A stretch of DNA of 64,000 bases from Flammeovirgaceae bacterium SG7u.111 (GTDB lineage Bacteria; Bacteroidota; Bacteroidia; Cytophagales; Flammeovirgaceae). The notes beneath the pieces are model-generated. The model ran no database searches, was not told the DNA's origin, and worked only from the letters and a program-made list of their open reading frames with translations. Both the position numbers and the translations under genes were made by a program. The DNA lies in NCBI GenBank assembly GCA_034044135.1, contig CP139021.1:630501-694500 (forward strand). Reading direction: 5' to 3'. Positions 1 through 9,319 of the stretch are shown piece after piece (position 1 is the stretch's first letter; every line of letters begins with the position of its first letter).

Positions 1-2285
1 ATATCGTCGTAGGTAAGGCCGGGAATGAGCGCTTCCGAACCGTCGAAGCATTCCGCTACAATTTCCTCGCTTAAACCTATGGTGTCGAACAATGCCGAGT
101 TGTGGTAACTCTCGATAGTTGCAATACCCATCTTCGACATGATTTTGAGCAATCCAGAGTTAATTGACTTCTGAACTTTAGAAAGAGCTCTTTTTGCTTC
201 AAAGTTTTTGATCTCTCCTGTTTTATTGAGCCTATCTATTACAGAAGCATAAGTTAGGTAAGGATAGATTGAGATAGCTCCAAAACCAAGCATTACGGCA
301 CAAGAGTGTGAGTCATAAACTTCACCTGTGATAGCGATGATGGAAACTTTGCTTCTGAGCCCTTTCTTAAGGAGTAAGTTATTGAGGTAACCTACAGCTA
401 AAGGCATAGGGATTAGATAGTTATCTTTTGATAGAGACCTGTCATCAAGAAATACTACGTGAACCTCGTTATTTTTTACCGCATCTACCACGTTTTCTCC
501 TAGTTTATAAAGAGAAGCTTTTAGGTCTTTTTTGAAATCGGTATAGAAAACTTTGTTTTTGTAAACGGGATCGTAAAGTGGGTTGCCTACGCTACCAAAT
601 GCTCTCAGTACGTCCAATTTCTCTTTTGAAAGCAGCGGGTTCATCGTTTTGAGACGGTGAGCATTGTCTGGACCATCTTCCAAAACATTGTTTTTAGGAC
701 CGTAATTCACACTAGTTGACATGACCATTTTCTCCCTAATTGGGTCAATAGGAGGGTTGGTGACCTGTGCAAATTTTTGCCTAAAGAATTCTGAGAAACT
801 TCTTTGGTGCTTACTGAAACACGCCAAAGGAGTATCGTCACCCATTGAACCTGTTTCCTCTTTTCCATTGATGGTCATCGGGCCAATCACGTTTTCCACT
901 ACTTCGTTGGTGAAGTTATGGTAACGCTGCATATCAACCAGATTATCGTACTTGTAATCCTCAAAGTCTGAGAAGTTCTTATCGGCATGTTCCATTAAGT
1001 AAGCACTGTTTTCATTCAGCCACTTGCTATATGGGAAAGAATCTTTGAGGTAATTGTTGATCTCAAAGTTCTTGAGAATTTTTCCGTATTTAAGATCCAC
1101 GCCAATCATCTGCCCACTTTTCAGTTTGCCTTGCTCATGGATGTTTTCATCTTCTACATCAAGTACACCATATTCACTACTGATTATGATTCGGCTATCG
1201 TTAGTGATGATGTATTTAGAAGGTCTCAAGCCGTTTCTGTCCAAAATACAGCCTAAGTATCTACCATCGGTGATGTTGAGAGCTGCTGGTCCATCCCATG
1301 CCTCAAAATTGGTAGAAGTATATTCGTAGAATGCCCTTAGTTTAGGATCCATATGCGGGGCGTTTTGCCATGGCGCAGGCACCATGCTCCTCGCTGTTTT
1401 GAAGAAATCCATTCCGTTGACTGTCAAGAACTCAAACATGTTATCAACTGAGGCACTATCACTGGAGCCTTCTTCCAAAATAGGAAGCAGGCGATCCATT
1501 TCTTCTTCGGTAAATATTTTACTGTCGATTACTTCGCTTAGTACCTTAACATTAAACCTGTTGGCCTTTATTGAGTTGATCTCTCCATTATGTGCCAAAC
1601 ATCTAAATGGTTGTGCCAGTCGCCAGCGAGGCAAAGTATTGGTAGAAAAACGTTGGTGGAAAAGCGCAAAGCTAACTTCGAAATCGTCTTCCTGAAGATC
1701 AGTATAAAAATCGATAAGGTAAGTTGGCATCACCAATCCTTTGTAGGAAACAACCTTATCTGAAAATGAAGCTATGTAAAAATCATTGTCGTCTTTTAGC
1801 GCATGTTCCGATTCTTTGCGGGCTAGGTAGAGCAAAGAACTGAAGCGCTTAGTAGCCATTAATGAGTTAGGAACTACAAACGCTTGTGTGATTTGTGGAA
1901 GAGATTCTTTGGCTTGGTCGCCTAATACCTCTACATTGACAGAGACCTTTCTATAGAAAAGAACTTTTAAGTCATTTTTTGCACATATCTCTGTGAATAC
2001 TTCACGTTGTTTATCGTCAGTGATGAACAACATTGCTACAGCATAAATATCAGGAAGGTCAAAGCCGTTCATTTCGGCTATTCTCTTCATGAACTTATCG
2101 GGCAGGGAGAATAGGATGCCACTACCGTCGCCACTCTTTCCATCGGCGGCAATAGCTCCACGGTGAATCATTCGCTCAAGGGCAACCACTGCGTCGAGGG
2201 TCATTTGCCTTGAGGGCATATTGTTGATATTGGCTATGAGGCCACATCCACAGTTGTCTTTAAAAGTATTTTGATAATCCATCAT
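1..2285 (-). CDS. gltB: Glutamate synthase large subunit, N-terminal part
   Basis: The gene runs off the left window edge; 761 codons are visible, about half of the usual roughly 1500. The product is the large subunit of NADPH-type glutamate synthase, which transfers the glutamine amide to 2-oxoglutarate. The N-terminus reads MMDYQNTFKDNCGCG, and Cys12 is the expected mature N-terminal nucleophile of the class II amidotransferase after removal of a short propeptide. Motifs further on fit GOGAT: a HQRFSTNTLPRW stretch, the NGEINS loop and DGPAAL, then a central-domain MGDDTPL motif. Two adjacent ATGs (2285 and 2282) are possible starts. The gltD subunit gene is not visible and would lie outside. 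The amt gene elsewhere in the window belongs to the same nitrogen pathway. Confidence 0.95.
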   Translation of the reverse strand, partial: MMDYQNTFKDNCGCGLIANINNMPSRQMTLDAVVALERMIHRGAIAADGKSGDGSGILFSLPDKFMKRIAEMNGFDLPDIYAVAMLFITDDKQREVFTEICAKNDLKVLFYRKVSVNVEVLGDQAKESLPQITQAFVVPNSLMATKRFSSLLYLARKESEHALKDDNDFYIASFSDKVVSYKGLVMPTYLIDFYTDLQEDDFEVSFALFHQRFSTNTLPRWRLAQPFRCLAHNGEINSIKANRFNVKVLSEVIDSKIFTEEEMDRLLPILEEGSSDSASVDNMFEFLTVNGMDFFKTARSMVPAPWQNAPHMDPKLRAFYEYTSTNFEAWDGPAALNITDGRYLGCILDRNGLRPSKYIITNDSRIIISSEYGVLDVEDENIHEQGKLKSGQMIGVDLKYGKILKNFEINNYLKDSFPYSKWLNENSAYLMEHADKNFSDFEDYKYDNLVDMQRYHNFTNEVVENVIGPMTINGKEETGSMGDDTPLACFSKHQRSFSEFFRQKFAQVTNPPIDPIREKMVMSTSVNYGPKNNVLEDGPDNAHRLKTMNPLLSKEKLDVLRAFGSVGNPLYDPVYKNKVFYTDFKKDLKASLYKLGENVVDAVKNNEVHVVFLDDRSLSKDNYLIPMPLAVGYLNNLLLKKGLRSKVSIIAITGEVYDSHSCAVMLGFGAISIYPYLTYASVIDRLNKTGEIKNFEAKRALSKVQKSINSGLLKIMSKMGIATIESYHNSALFDTIGLSEEIVAECFDGSEALIPGLTYDD

Positions 2286-2712
2286 TAGGAAGATAAATTA
2301 AAGTGCTTTTCAAAAGAAATACCTCTTTATATAAAGAGAGGAAAAAAACGACTAATATTTGTGTATGCGGATGCTATCTACACTTAATCGGTTTTACAAA
2401 AATAAGAGTATTTATTAATTTTTTTTGACTTTTTGATAAAAAGTTAAATTTCTATGAAATAAACCTCGCTAAAATCTGTTCTGGTTGCGATTTTTTCAAC
2501 AATTATGTTGTAAATATGATATTTTTAAAATTAAAAACAGGCTGAAACGACCCAAAAATCCTGTTTTTGTACAAGAATACTCCTATTTAATATCAGAAAT
2601 ATTCAAAAAAAATAACCAGTAATTAGAATTGGATATTTCTCGGCTATCTCTTTGGAATCTTGTTTTTATTTATGTTATGAGTTGAGGTTATATACCTTTC
2701 TTCATCTTCAAA
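2286..2712. other. 427-bp AT-rich intergenic region upstream of gltB
   Basis: No convincing gene is seen. The stretch holds the gltB 5' region: a perfect 16-base palindrome CTCTTTATATAAAGAG at 2323-2338 and a TAnnTTTG-type -7 box on the minus strand (2397-2404). The part nearer 2700 is downstream of the dehydrogenase gene and shows no clear hairpin with a T tract. Confidence 0.5.
2397..2404 (-). promoter_or_regulatory. Candidate -7 box for gltB
   Basis: On the minus strand this reads TATTTTTG, a match to the Bacteroidota TAnnTTTG element. Transcription would start near 2391 and give a leader of about 105 nt that contains the palindrome at 2323-2338. No good -33 TTTG box is seen about 20 bases upstream, so confidence is low. 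Confidence 0.3.
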
Positions 2713-5646
2713 TTATACAAGAGCATTCCACAAAACTTCAAGCGTGTGAATGGCTTTCCTGCCCGTGCCATCTTTTATCTGATGCCTACAGCTAGTGCCA
2801 GGAGCCGCAATGATCACATTATCAGGCTGCTTTCTTACGGTTGGGAACAGCACAAGTTCGCCAACTTTCATTGAAACTTCGTAATGCTCTTTTTCATAAC
2901 CAAAAGAGCCTGCCATGCCGCAACAGCCAGAAGGAATCATATGAACCTCGTAGTTTGCGGGCAACGTAAGCATTTTTTTTGTAAATGTTAATGATGATAA
3001 AGCTTTTTGGTGGCAATGGCCATGAACTTTTACTAACTGCTTTTCTGTGGTAAAATATGAAGCATCTATTTTTTTCTTATCGGCTTCGTTGGCTATAAAT
3101 TCATCTATTAAATAGGTGTTGGCGGCAATTTCTTTTGCGGCTTCTTTTAGTTCAGCAGGAACTAGGTCGGGATACTCATCTCTAAACGTAAGGATAGCCG
3201 AAGGCTCAATTCCCACCAAAGGAGATTCTGGAGTTACTTTTCCAGCCAATAGTTTTACATTTTTAGTCGCAATCTCTTTTGCGTTTTTTACCAAGCCTTT
3301 TGAAAGCGAAGCTCTTCCACTTTCTATATGGTTAGGGATTTCAACAGCATAATTTAGCTTTTCTAGAAGCTGCACAGCTTTTATTCCAATAGGCGTATCA
3401 TTGAAGTTGGTGAACTCGTCGCAAAAGAGCAAAACTTTTCCATTAGCCCCTTTTAAAGGTTTAATGTTCTTTTTTGCCCATTTTTTTAGCGTGGTGCTAT
3501 GAAGTTGGGGAATTGGTCTTTCTTGTGCAAATCCGTTTACCTGCTTTATTAAACTACCGGTAAGCGAGTTTTTTATCAAGAAATTGTAGATGCCCGGAGC
3601 AATAGATGCCAAATTATTTGCCTTGACAACATTTGCGATCATCTTTGAGCGGAAAGGAACACCTTTTTGTTCATAGTGATGTTGGTAGAACTCTGCTTTT
3701 AGACGAGCCATGTCCACATTGGAAGGGCATTCGGACTTGCAGCCTTTGCACGAAAGGCAGAGGTCGAGTACTTCTTTTACTTCTTCGTGGGCAAATGGAT
3801 TGCTTTCGGTAGGGCGCGTCAAAAACTCACGTAACACATTGGCTCGGGCTCTTGTTGTATCCTTTTCGTTGCGAGTAGCCATGTAGCTGGGGCACATAGT
3901 CCCTCCAGTAAGTTCACTTTTGCGGCAATCGCCCGAGCCGTTGCACATTTCGGCAGCTCGGAGATATCCTTGAGTGTTGCTGAAGTCAAAGTAGGTTTTG
4001 AAATTAGGTGTTTTTTGCCCAGCATCGTACCTTAAAGAAGTGTCCATAGGAGGTGTTCCTACAATTTTTCCAGGGTTGAAAATCCCTTTTGGATCCCAAA
4101 CTTCTTTTACTCGCTCTATTAGTTTATAATTCTTATCACCTACCATGTATTGGATGAACTCCCCTCTAAGCCTTCCATCGCCATGTTCTCCACTTAGCGA
4201 GCCTCTGTATTTTTTTACCAACTTGGCAATTTCTTCTGCTATGAGCCTAAAAAGTCGGTGTCCTTCTTGGGTTTTGAGGTCGATGATAGGGCGGAGGTGT
4301 AGTTCGCCCGAACCAGCATGGGCGTAGTGCACACAGTAAAGGTCATTTTTCTTAAGTATTTTGTTGAAATCTGCGATGAATGCCGGAAGGTCTTCAACAT
4401 CTACGGCCGTATCTTCAATTACTGGGGCAGGTTTTGCATCGCCAGGAAGGTTGGATAGAAGTCCTAACCCAGCTTTTCGTAGTCCCCATACTTTTTTTAC
4501 GTCGGCGCCTGTCACCAATGGGTAATCGTATCCGTAACCTTCTTTTTTCAAATCGGCTATGAGTGCATTTACCGATTCATCCATTGCTTTGGGAGTATCC
4601 CTTGAAATTTCTACCACCAAAATTGCCCCAGGATCACCGTTTACAAAAAAGCGGTTTTGACGGTGTTCGATATTTGTTTTTGTGCATTCCAATACATAAT
4701 GATCCATCAGCTCACAAGCCGAGGGGTTGTGCTTTAGGGCAACAAGGTTGGCGTGCAGCGATTCGTCAACAGTTTCGAAATGAGCGCAAACTAGCGTTTT
4801 GTAAGCTGGAGGCGTTTTATCAACATGAATTTTTATTTCGGTGATAAAAGCCAGCGTTCCTTCCGAGCCTGCGATTAACTTGCAAAAGTTGAAAGGTTCT
4901 TTGCCAGCGGTAAATGGTGCTGTTTCTAATAAAAGATCAATGGCGTAGCCTGTATTTCTTCTGGGGATAGACGGTTTGGGAAAACCATCTCTTATTTCTT
5001 GTTGGTTGGATGTATCAGATAAAATTTCTTGTAGCTCCTTGTATATAGCTTGCTCTAGGGGGCTTACAATATTTTTTCCAGCACATTTTTTTTCAAATTC
5101 CTCATTTGTAAGTGCTTTGAATGTCACTTCGCTGCCATCGCTCAGAATAGCTTCCACTTCCAAGAGGTGTTCACGTGTGCTTCCATACACTACTGAGTTT
5201 GAGCCACAAGAGTTGTTGCCTACCATTCCGCCAACCATAGCGCGGTTGGCAGTGGAAGTTTCTGGTCCAAAAAATAATCCTTGAGAGGCGATTGCTCTGT
5301 TCAGTTCGTCCCTTACCACACCTGGTTGTAACCTCACCCAACTCTCTTCCTTGTTTACTTCTAATATTTTGGTGAAAGTGCGAGAAACGTCGACCACTAT
5401 CCCACTGCCGACTACTTGTCCCGCTAGGGAAGTACCTGCTGTTCGAGGAATTAGCGATATGTTTTCGGTGTTGGCAAAGTCGATAAGAGTTTTTATATCG
5501 GCTGTATGTTTAGGGAAAGCGACGGCTAGTGGAAGTTCTCTATAAGCCGATGCATCAGTTGCATACAATACTTTCATAGTATCGCTGTAATGTAGCTCTC
5601 CTTCAAATTGCTTTTCAAGCTTGGTAAGTACAATATCTCTTTTCAT
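2713..5646 (-). CDS. FAD-linked D-2-hydroxyacid dehydrogenase with C-terminal Fe-S domains (YdiJ-like)
   Basis: A 977-residue fusion of an FAD-binding oxidase and a GlpC/GlcF-like iron-sulfur module. The N-terminal third has the PCMH-type FAD loop (RTAGTSLAGQVVGSG, about residues 68-82) and GNNSCGSN near 143-150. A FAD-oxidase C-terminal domain follows (HAHAGSGELHLRP and SGEHGDGRLRGEF motifs). Two cysteine groups lie around residues 565-660, the second a clear CLSCKGCKSECP ferredoxin motif, and a CCG domain (SGCCGMAGSFGYEKE) is near the C-terminus. The architecture and length match E. coli YdiJ, a D-2-hydroxyglutarate dehydrogenase; a D-lactate role is also possible. It probably passes electrons to the quinone pool. 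It stands alone on this strand, with 427 bp to gltB. Confidence 0.9.
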   Translation of the reverse strand: MKRDIVLTKLEKQFEGELHYSDTMKVLYATDASAYRELPLAVAFPKHTADIKTLIDFANTENISLIPRTAGTSLAGQVVGSGIVVDVSRTFTKILEVNKEESWVRLQPGVVRDELNRAIASQGLFFGPETSTANRAMVGGMVGNNSCGSNSVVYGSTREHLLEVEAILSDGSEVTFKALTNEEFEKKCAGKNIVSPLEQAIYKELQEILSDTSNQQEIRDGFPKPSIPRRNTGYAIDLLLETAPFTAGKEPFNFCKLIAGSEGTLAFITEIKIHVDKTPPAYKTLVCAHFETVDESLHANLVALKHNPSACELMDHYVLECTKTNIEHRQNRFFVNGDPGAILVVEISRDTPKAMDESVNALIADLKKEGYGYDYPLVTGADVKKVWGLRKAGLGLLSNLPGDAKPAPVIEDTAVDVEDLPAFIADFNKILKKNDLYCVHYAHAGSGELHLRPIIDLKTQEGHRLFRLIAEEIAKLVKKYRGSLSGEHGDGRLRGEFIQYMVGDKNYKLIERVKEVWDPKGIFNPGKIVGTPPMDTSLRYDAGQKTPNFKTYFDFSNTQGYLRAAEMCNGSGDCRKSELTGGTMCPSYMATRNEKDTTRARANVLREFLTRPTESNPFAHEEVKEVLDLCLSCKGCKSECPSNVDMARLKAEFYQHHYEQKGVPFRSKMIANVVKANNLASIAPGIYNFLIKNSLTGSLIKQVNGFAQERPIPQLHSTTLKKWAKKNIKPLKGANGKVLLFCDEFTNFNDTPIGIKAVQLLEKLNYAVEIPNHIESGRASLSKGLVKNAKEIATKNVKLLAGKVTPESPLVGIEPSAILTFRDEYPDLVPAELKEAAKEIAANTYLIDEFIANEADKKKIDASYFTTEKQLVKVHGHCHQKALSSLTFTKKMLTLPANYEVHMIPSGCCGMAGSFGYEKEHYEVSMKVGELVLFPTVRKQPDNVIIAAPGTSCRHQIKDGTGRKAIHTLEVLWNALV

Positions 5647-5844
5647 TTGTTTCGGCTTATTTTTTGGCTCAAGACATCCTTTTGGCTTTTTTTCTCATTC
5701 AATTATAAGATGAACAAGAGTCGGAAAAAGGAGATGATATGGTTTTCTTTGATTAGATGAATGCCAAAAATAAGACAACATGTCGATTTTTATAGGGAAA
5801 AGCGACCAATAAGTAGTTAAAAAAAATTGATTGAATACGATAGA

Positions 5845-5876
5845 CTTGCTAATAACAACTGACCACCTTAACTTTG
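5845..5876 (+). promoter_or_regulatory. Promoter of bamD, predicted to be nearly leaderless
   Basis: A -33-like CTTG (5845-5848) and a perfect TAACTTTG -7 box (5869-5876) are separated by 20 bases, the spacing usual for Bacteroidota sigma-70 promoters. The predicted start site, 5-8 bases past the G, falls at about 5881-5884, which is the bamD ATG itself. Confidence 0.55.
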
Positions 5877-5883
5877 CGGTTCG

Positions 5884-6735
5884 ATGAAAAAATCTGTATA
5901 TATAATATTATCTATTGCGGTACTTACTTTGGGCTCGTGTAGTAACCTGACCAAAATAATGAAAAGCAATAATATCAATGAGAAGTACAAGGCAGCTATA
6001 AAATACTACGAAAGTGGTGATTATTATCGTGCTGGGTTACTTTTTGAGGATTTGTTGCCGAACATGATTGGTAAGCCAGAAGCAGAACAAGTTCAGTTCT
6101 ACTTTGCTTATTGTCACTATTATCAGTCTCAATTCGAGTTGAGTGCCCATTATTTCAAAAGTTTCCACGATACGTATCAGCGAAGCAATTTTGCTAACGA
6201 AGCGCTTTACATGCATGCCTACTCGCTATATAAAGCAACTCCTGAATATAACCTTGACCAGTCGAATACAGAACAGGCTATCCAAGCTGTGCAGGATTTC
6301 TTAAATATGTATCCTACTAGCAACTATGTATCTGAAGCCGAGGACTTGATAAAGGAGTTGAGAGAGAATTTAGAAGTGAAAGCTTACAATATAGCTAAGC
6401 AGTATCAAAAACTTAGGAGATACAAAGCTGCTGTAATTGCTTGTGATAATTTCCAAAAGGATTTTCCCGATTCAGATTATAAAGAGGAAATAACCTACAT
6501 GAAAGTTCTTTCTCAGTACGAAATGTCAAAGGTTAGTTTACGATCTTTGCAAAAAGAGCGTTATGAGGAAGCTGTTGAATATTATTATTACTTTTTGGAC
6601 AAATATCCTGAAAGCAAATACTTGAAGCCAGCAGAATCTATTTATAAGTCTTGCCAAAAAGAACTAGCAAGTCTTAATGCGCTTCAAAAAGCGAGCAAAA
6701 AAAAGCTTCAGAAAAAAGAGAAAGACAAGGTCTAG
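5884..6735 (+). CDS. bamD: Outer-membrane assembly lipoprotein BamD
   Basis: A 283-residue lipoprotein with signal peptide and lipobox LGSC (Cys19), followed by TPR-like helical repeats. Examples are YYESGDYYRAGLLFEDLL near residue 40 and SQFELSAHYFKSFHDTYQ near 80. This is the usual BamD/YfiO layout and length. BamD is the essential lipoprotein partner of BamA in folding outer-membrane beta-barrels. It heads the series bamD-rpoZ-coaBC-porD-like, an order often seen in Bacteroidota. The C-terminus is a Lys-rich tail (KKKLQKKEKDK). Confidence 0.9.
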   Translation: MKKSVYIILSIAVLTLGSCSNLTKIMKSNNINEKYKAAIKYYESGDYYRAGLLFEDLLPNMIGKPEAEQVQFYFAYCHYYQSQFELSAHYFKSFHDTYQRSNFANEALYMHAYSLYKATPEYNLDQSNTEQAIQAVQDFLNMYPTSNYVSEAEDLIKELRENLEVKAYNIAKQYQKLRRYKAAVIACDNFQKDFPDSDYKEEITYMKVLSQYEMSKVSLRSLQKERYEEAVEYYYYFLDKYPESKYLKPAESIYKSCQKELASLNALQKASKKKLQKKEKDKV

Positions 6736-6789
6736 TCATGTTTCTGAAAGCTTATTCTTAAACCTGAAATATTTTAATTAAATAATTAT

Positions 6790-7101
6790 ATGGCAAACGC
6801 ATCAATCATCACCAGAGACGTACCAGAACTTACTAAAGATACTGGCAATGTTTACGAAGCTGTAGTTATAGTTTCTAAGAGGGCAAGGCAAATAGGCACT
6901 AAACTCAAAGAAGAACTCAATAGCAAATTGGCAGAATTTGCCACCACGGTTGATAACCTCGAAGAAGTATTCGAAAACCGTGAGCAAATTGAAATCTCAA
7001 AATTCTATGAGAGAATGCCAAAACCAACAGCTTTGGCTATAGAGGAGTTTTTGGAAGGAAAAGTTTATTTCCGTCGTCAAGATGAACTTGGTGAAGACTA
7101 A
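6790..7101 (+). CDS. rpoZ: RNA polymerase omega subunit, Bacteroidota type
   Basis: A 103-residue acidic protein beginning MANASIITRDVPELT. It carries the omega/Rpb6-like helix VYEAVVIVSKRARQIGTKLKEEL (given here only as residues 22-44; key residues are the SKRARQI core), corresponding to the conserved RARQI-type segment of omega. The C-terminal part (KPTALAIEEFLEGK) matches the family. It sits between bamD and coaBC, the normal neighbours of omega in this phylum. The gap of 54 bases to bamD suggests co-transcription. Confidence 0.82.
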   Translation: MANASIITRDVPELTKDTGNVYEAVVIVSKRARQIGTKLKEELNSKLAEFATTVDNLEEVFENREQIEISKFYERMPKPTALAIEEFLEGKVYFRRQDELGED

Positions 7102-7188
7102 GGTGATTCTCCTAAAAAAGCGACCCATAATTTTACTTTCAACAGTGTAGCCTTTAGTTTAGCCCTAGGATTATTCAAAAGGCGAAAT

Positions 7189-8397
7189 ATGTTGAAAAAC
7201 AAAAAAATACTTATCGGAGTGACTGGTAGTATTGCAGCTTATAAAGCAGCTTTGCTCATAAGGTTACTCAAAAAGCAAGGAGCTGAAGTGAAAGTCATTA
7301 TGACCGCTTCAGCTTCTGATTTTATAAGCCCCCTTACTCTAGCAACCCTTTCCGAAAACCCTGTTTATACTGTTTTCACCAAAGAAGAAGATGGAACTTG
7401 GCATAGCCATGTTGAGTTAGGTTTATGGGCAGACATTTTTGTAGTTGCTCCAGCTAGTGCCAATACTATGGCTAAAATGGCGAATGGTCTTTGCGATAAC
7501 CTTCTTTCAGCGGTGTATCTTTCTGCAAGATGTCCTGTTTTTGTAGCGCCTGCTATGGATTTGGATATGTTTGTACATCCATCCACTCAACAAAACCTCA
7601 AAACCTTAAAGGGTTTTGGACATGAAATAATAGATGCGGAAACTGGGGAGTTAGCCAGTGGGCTGGTAGGGAAAGGGAGAATGGCAGAACCTGAAAATAT
7701 TTTGGAAATTATTCTGAAGTTTTTTGAAGAAGATAAGCCCTTGAAAGGAAAAAAGGTGATGATTACCGCTGGTCCAACTTATGAGTATATTGACCCTGTG
7801 CGCTTTATGGGGAATGGCTCTAGTGGGAAAATGGGCTACGCTATTGCAGAAAAAATGGCAAATTTGGGTGCCGAAGTTACTATTGTCAGCGGTCCGGTTT
7901 CAGGCATAGATGTAAAAAGTGATATAGAGATCAAGAAGGTTGTGTCTGCTGAAGATATGTTTACTGCTTCTTTAGATATTTTCCCTCAAGTAAATGTAGC
8001 GATTTTTGCTGCGGCAGTTGCCGACTATACTCCAGTTGAAAAATCGCCTACTAAGATCAAGAAAAATGATTCTGAAATGAATGTGGTGCTCAAAAAGACC
8101 AAAGACATTGCGAAGGAACTGGGGAAAATAAAAAAAGAAGGACAGATTTCTGTAGGCTTTGCATTGGAAACAGATAATGAGCTTGAAAATGCAAAAAATA
8201 AGCTAGCTACAAAGAATTTTGATTTCATTGTACTGAACTCTTTACAAGATAAAGGAGCTGGTTTTGGGCATGATACCAATAGGATTACAATTGTAGAAAC
8301 AGAAAGAGAAGTTGCTTTTGATTTGAAATCGAAAGCCGAAGTAGCCGCAGATATCGCAAATCATATTGTAAATTTGATAGGTCTGAAAAATAAATAG
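7189..8397 (+). CDS. coaBC: Phosphopantothenoylcysteine decarboxylase / phosphopantothenate-cysteine ligase
   Basis: A 402-residue bifunctional coenzyme A biosynthesis enzyme. The CoaC flavoprotein half (about 1-185) shows GSIAAYKA, the active-site His in WHSHVELG, VAPASANTMAKMANGLCDNL for FMN binding, and the PAMDLDMF segment equivalent to PxMNxxMW. The CoaB half (about 190-400) has VMITAGPTYEYIDPVRF, SSGKMGYAIAE, AAAVADYTP and a KIKK motif. The substrate-flap cysteine (Cys158 in E. coli Dfp, ACG) is Ser157 here (LASG). I think this change may be common in the phylum, but I could not check it. Confidence 0.95.
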   Translation: MLKNKKILIGVTGSIAAYKAALLIRLLKKQGAEVKVIMTASASDFISPLTLATLSENPVYTVFTKEEDGTWHSHVELGLWADIFVVAPASANTMAKMANGLCDNLLSAVYLSARCPVFVAPAMDLDMFVHPSTQQNLKTLKGFGHEIIDAETGELASGLVGKGRMAEPENILEIILKFFEEDKPLKGKKVMITAGPTYEYIDPVRFMGNGSSGKMGYAIAEKMANLGAEVTIVSGPVSGIDVKSDIEIKKVVSAEDMFTASLDIFPQVNVAIFAAAVADYTPVEKSPTKIKKNDSEMNVVLKKTKDIAKELGKIKKEGQISVGFALETDNELENAKNKLATKNFDFIVLNSLQDKGAGFGHDTNRITIVETEREVAFDLKSKAEVAADIANHIVNLIGLKNK

Positions 8398-8404
8398 TAG
8401 TTGA

Positions 8405-9319
8405 ATGAAGAAACTGATCTATATAAAGGTGTCTTTACTTGGAGTATTAGTGATGTTTTTTTGCACATCATTACTTGCTCAAGAACTTAATTGTAATGTC
8501 ATTATCAATGACAAGCGGGTACAGACGCAAGAGCGGCAGATTTTTGCCGATATGCAAAGTGCGATCTCTCAGTTCATGAACACGACGAAGTGGACAAACG
8601 ATAATGTGTCGGAAGAAGAGCGGATAAAATGTAATATCTTGATTACTCTGGGGAAGAATTCTACTGTAAATAGGTTTGTAGCAGACGTCCAGATACAATC
8701 TTTACGCCCTGTGTATGGCACTGACTATGAAACACCTTTGCTCAATTTTTTTGATAGCAAGTGGCAGTTTGAGTATAATGTTTCCCAACCATTGATTTTT
8801 GCTGAAAACACATTCACAACAGAGCTTACTTCATTATTAGCATTTTATGCTTATGTAATCATCGGTATGGATTACGATACTTTTGAAAAAGGTGGAGGAA
8901 CTCCATACTATGAAAGAGCATTGAATATTGTAAGTAATTCCGAGCAACAGGGCGGAGGACCTGGATGGACATCCCGTGGTGATGTTAGAGATAGGTACTG
9001 GTTATCTGAAAATTTAAATAGCCCACTATTTCAAGATTTCAGGGATGCCCTATATATATATCATCGTTTGGGGATGGATTCCTTCTTAGAAGACCAAGAT
9101 GAAAGCAGGAGTCAAATTTATGCTTCCTTGGAAAAAATAAATGCAGTGAAGACCGTTTCACCCTCATCCGTTATGCTTAATGCTTTTTTTGATGCCAAGG
9201 CTGCTGAGCTAGTAAATGTGTTCTCCAAAGGCAATATGGAGCTAAGGCAAAAAGCTGTTGACCTGCTTAATAGACTCGATCCGCCTAGTAGTGGAGATTA
9301 TAAGAAAGCCCTTAAGTAA
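8405..9319 (+). CDS. DUF4835 / PorD-like secreted protein of the type IX secretion system group
   Basis: A 304-residue protein with a cleavable signal peptide (cleavage likely after SLLAQ, near residue 26). The sequence fits the DUF4835 family: ELNCNVIINDKRVQ at the mature start, FADMQSAISQFMNTTKW, and the central ENLNSPLFQDFRDALYIYHR block. Members are annotated as PorD, linked to type IX secretion and gliding. It begins 8 bases after coaBC and is probably translated from the same message. This neighbourhood is typical of the family. The exact role in secretion is not known to me, so the PorD name is given with moderate confidence. Confidence 0.75.
   Translation: MKKLIYIKVSLLGVLVMFFCTSLLAQELNCNVIINDKRVQTQERQIFADMQSAISQFMNTTKWTNDNVSEEERIKCNILITLGKNSTVNRFVADVQIQSLRPVYGTDYETPLLNFFDSKWQFEYNVSQPLIFAENTFTTELTSLLAFYAYVIIGMDYDTFEKGGGTPYYERALNIVSNSEQQGGGPGWTSRGDVRDRYWLSENLNSPLFQDFRDALYIYHRLGMDSFLEDQDESRSQIYASLEKINAVKTVSPSSVMLNAFFDAKAAELVNVFSKGNMELRQKAVDLLNRLDPPSSGDYKKALK

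Noticed and set aside
721-1695. Several plus-strand frames of 67-103 codons across this span
   Set aside because: They lie antisense to gltB, whose motifs are clear, and have no recognisable domain.
3116-5545. Plus-strand frames up to 102 codons inside the dehydrogenase gene
   Set aside because: They are antisense shadows of the 977-codon gene with unusual composition.
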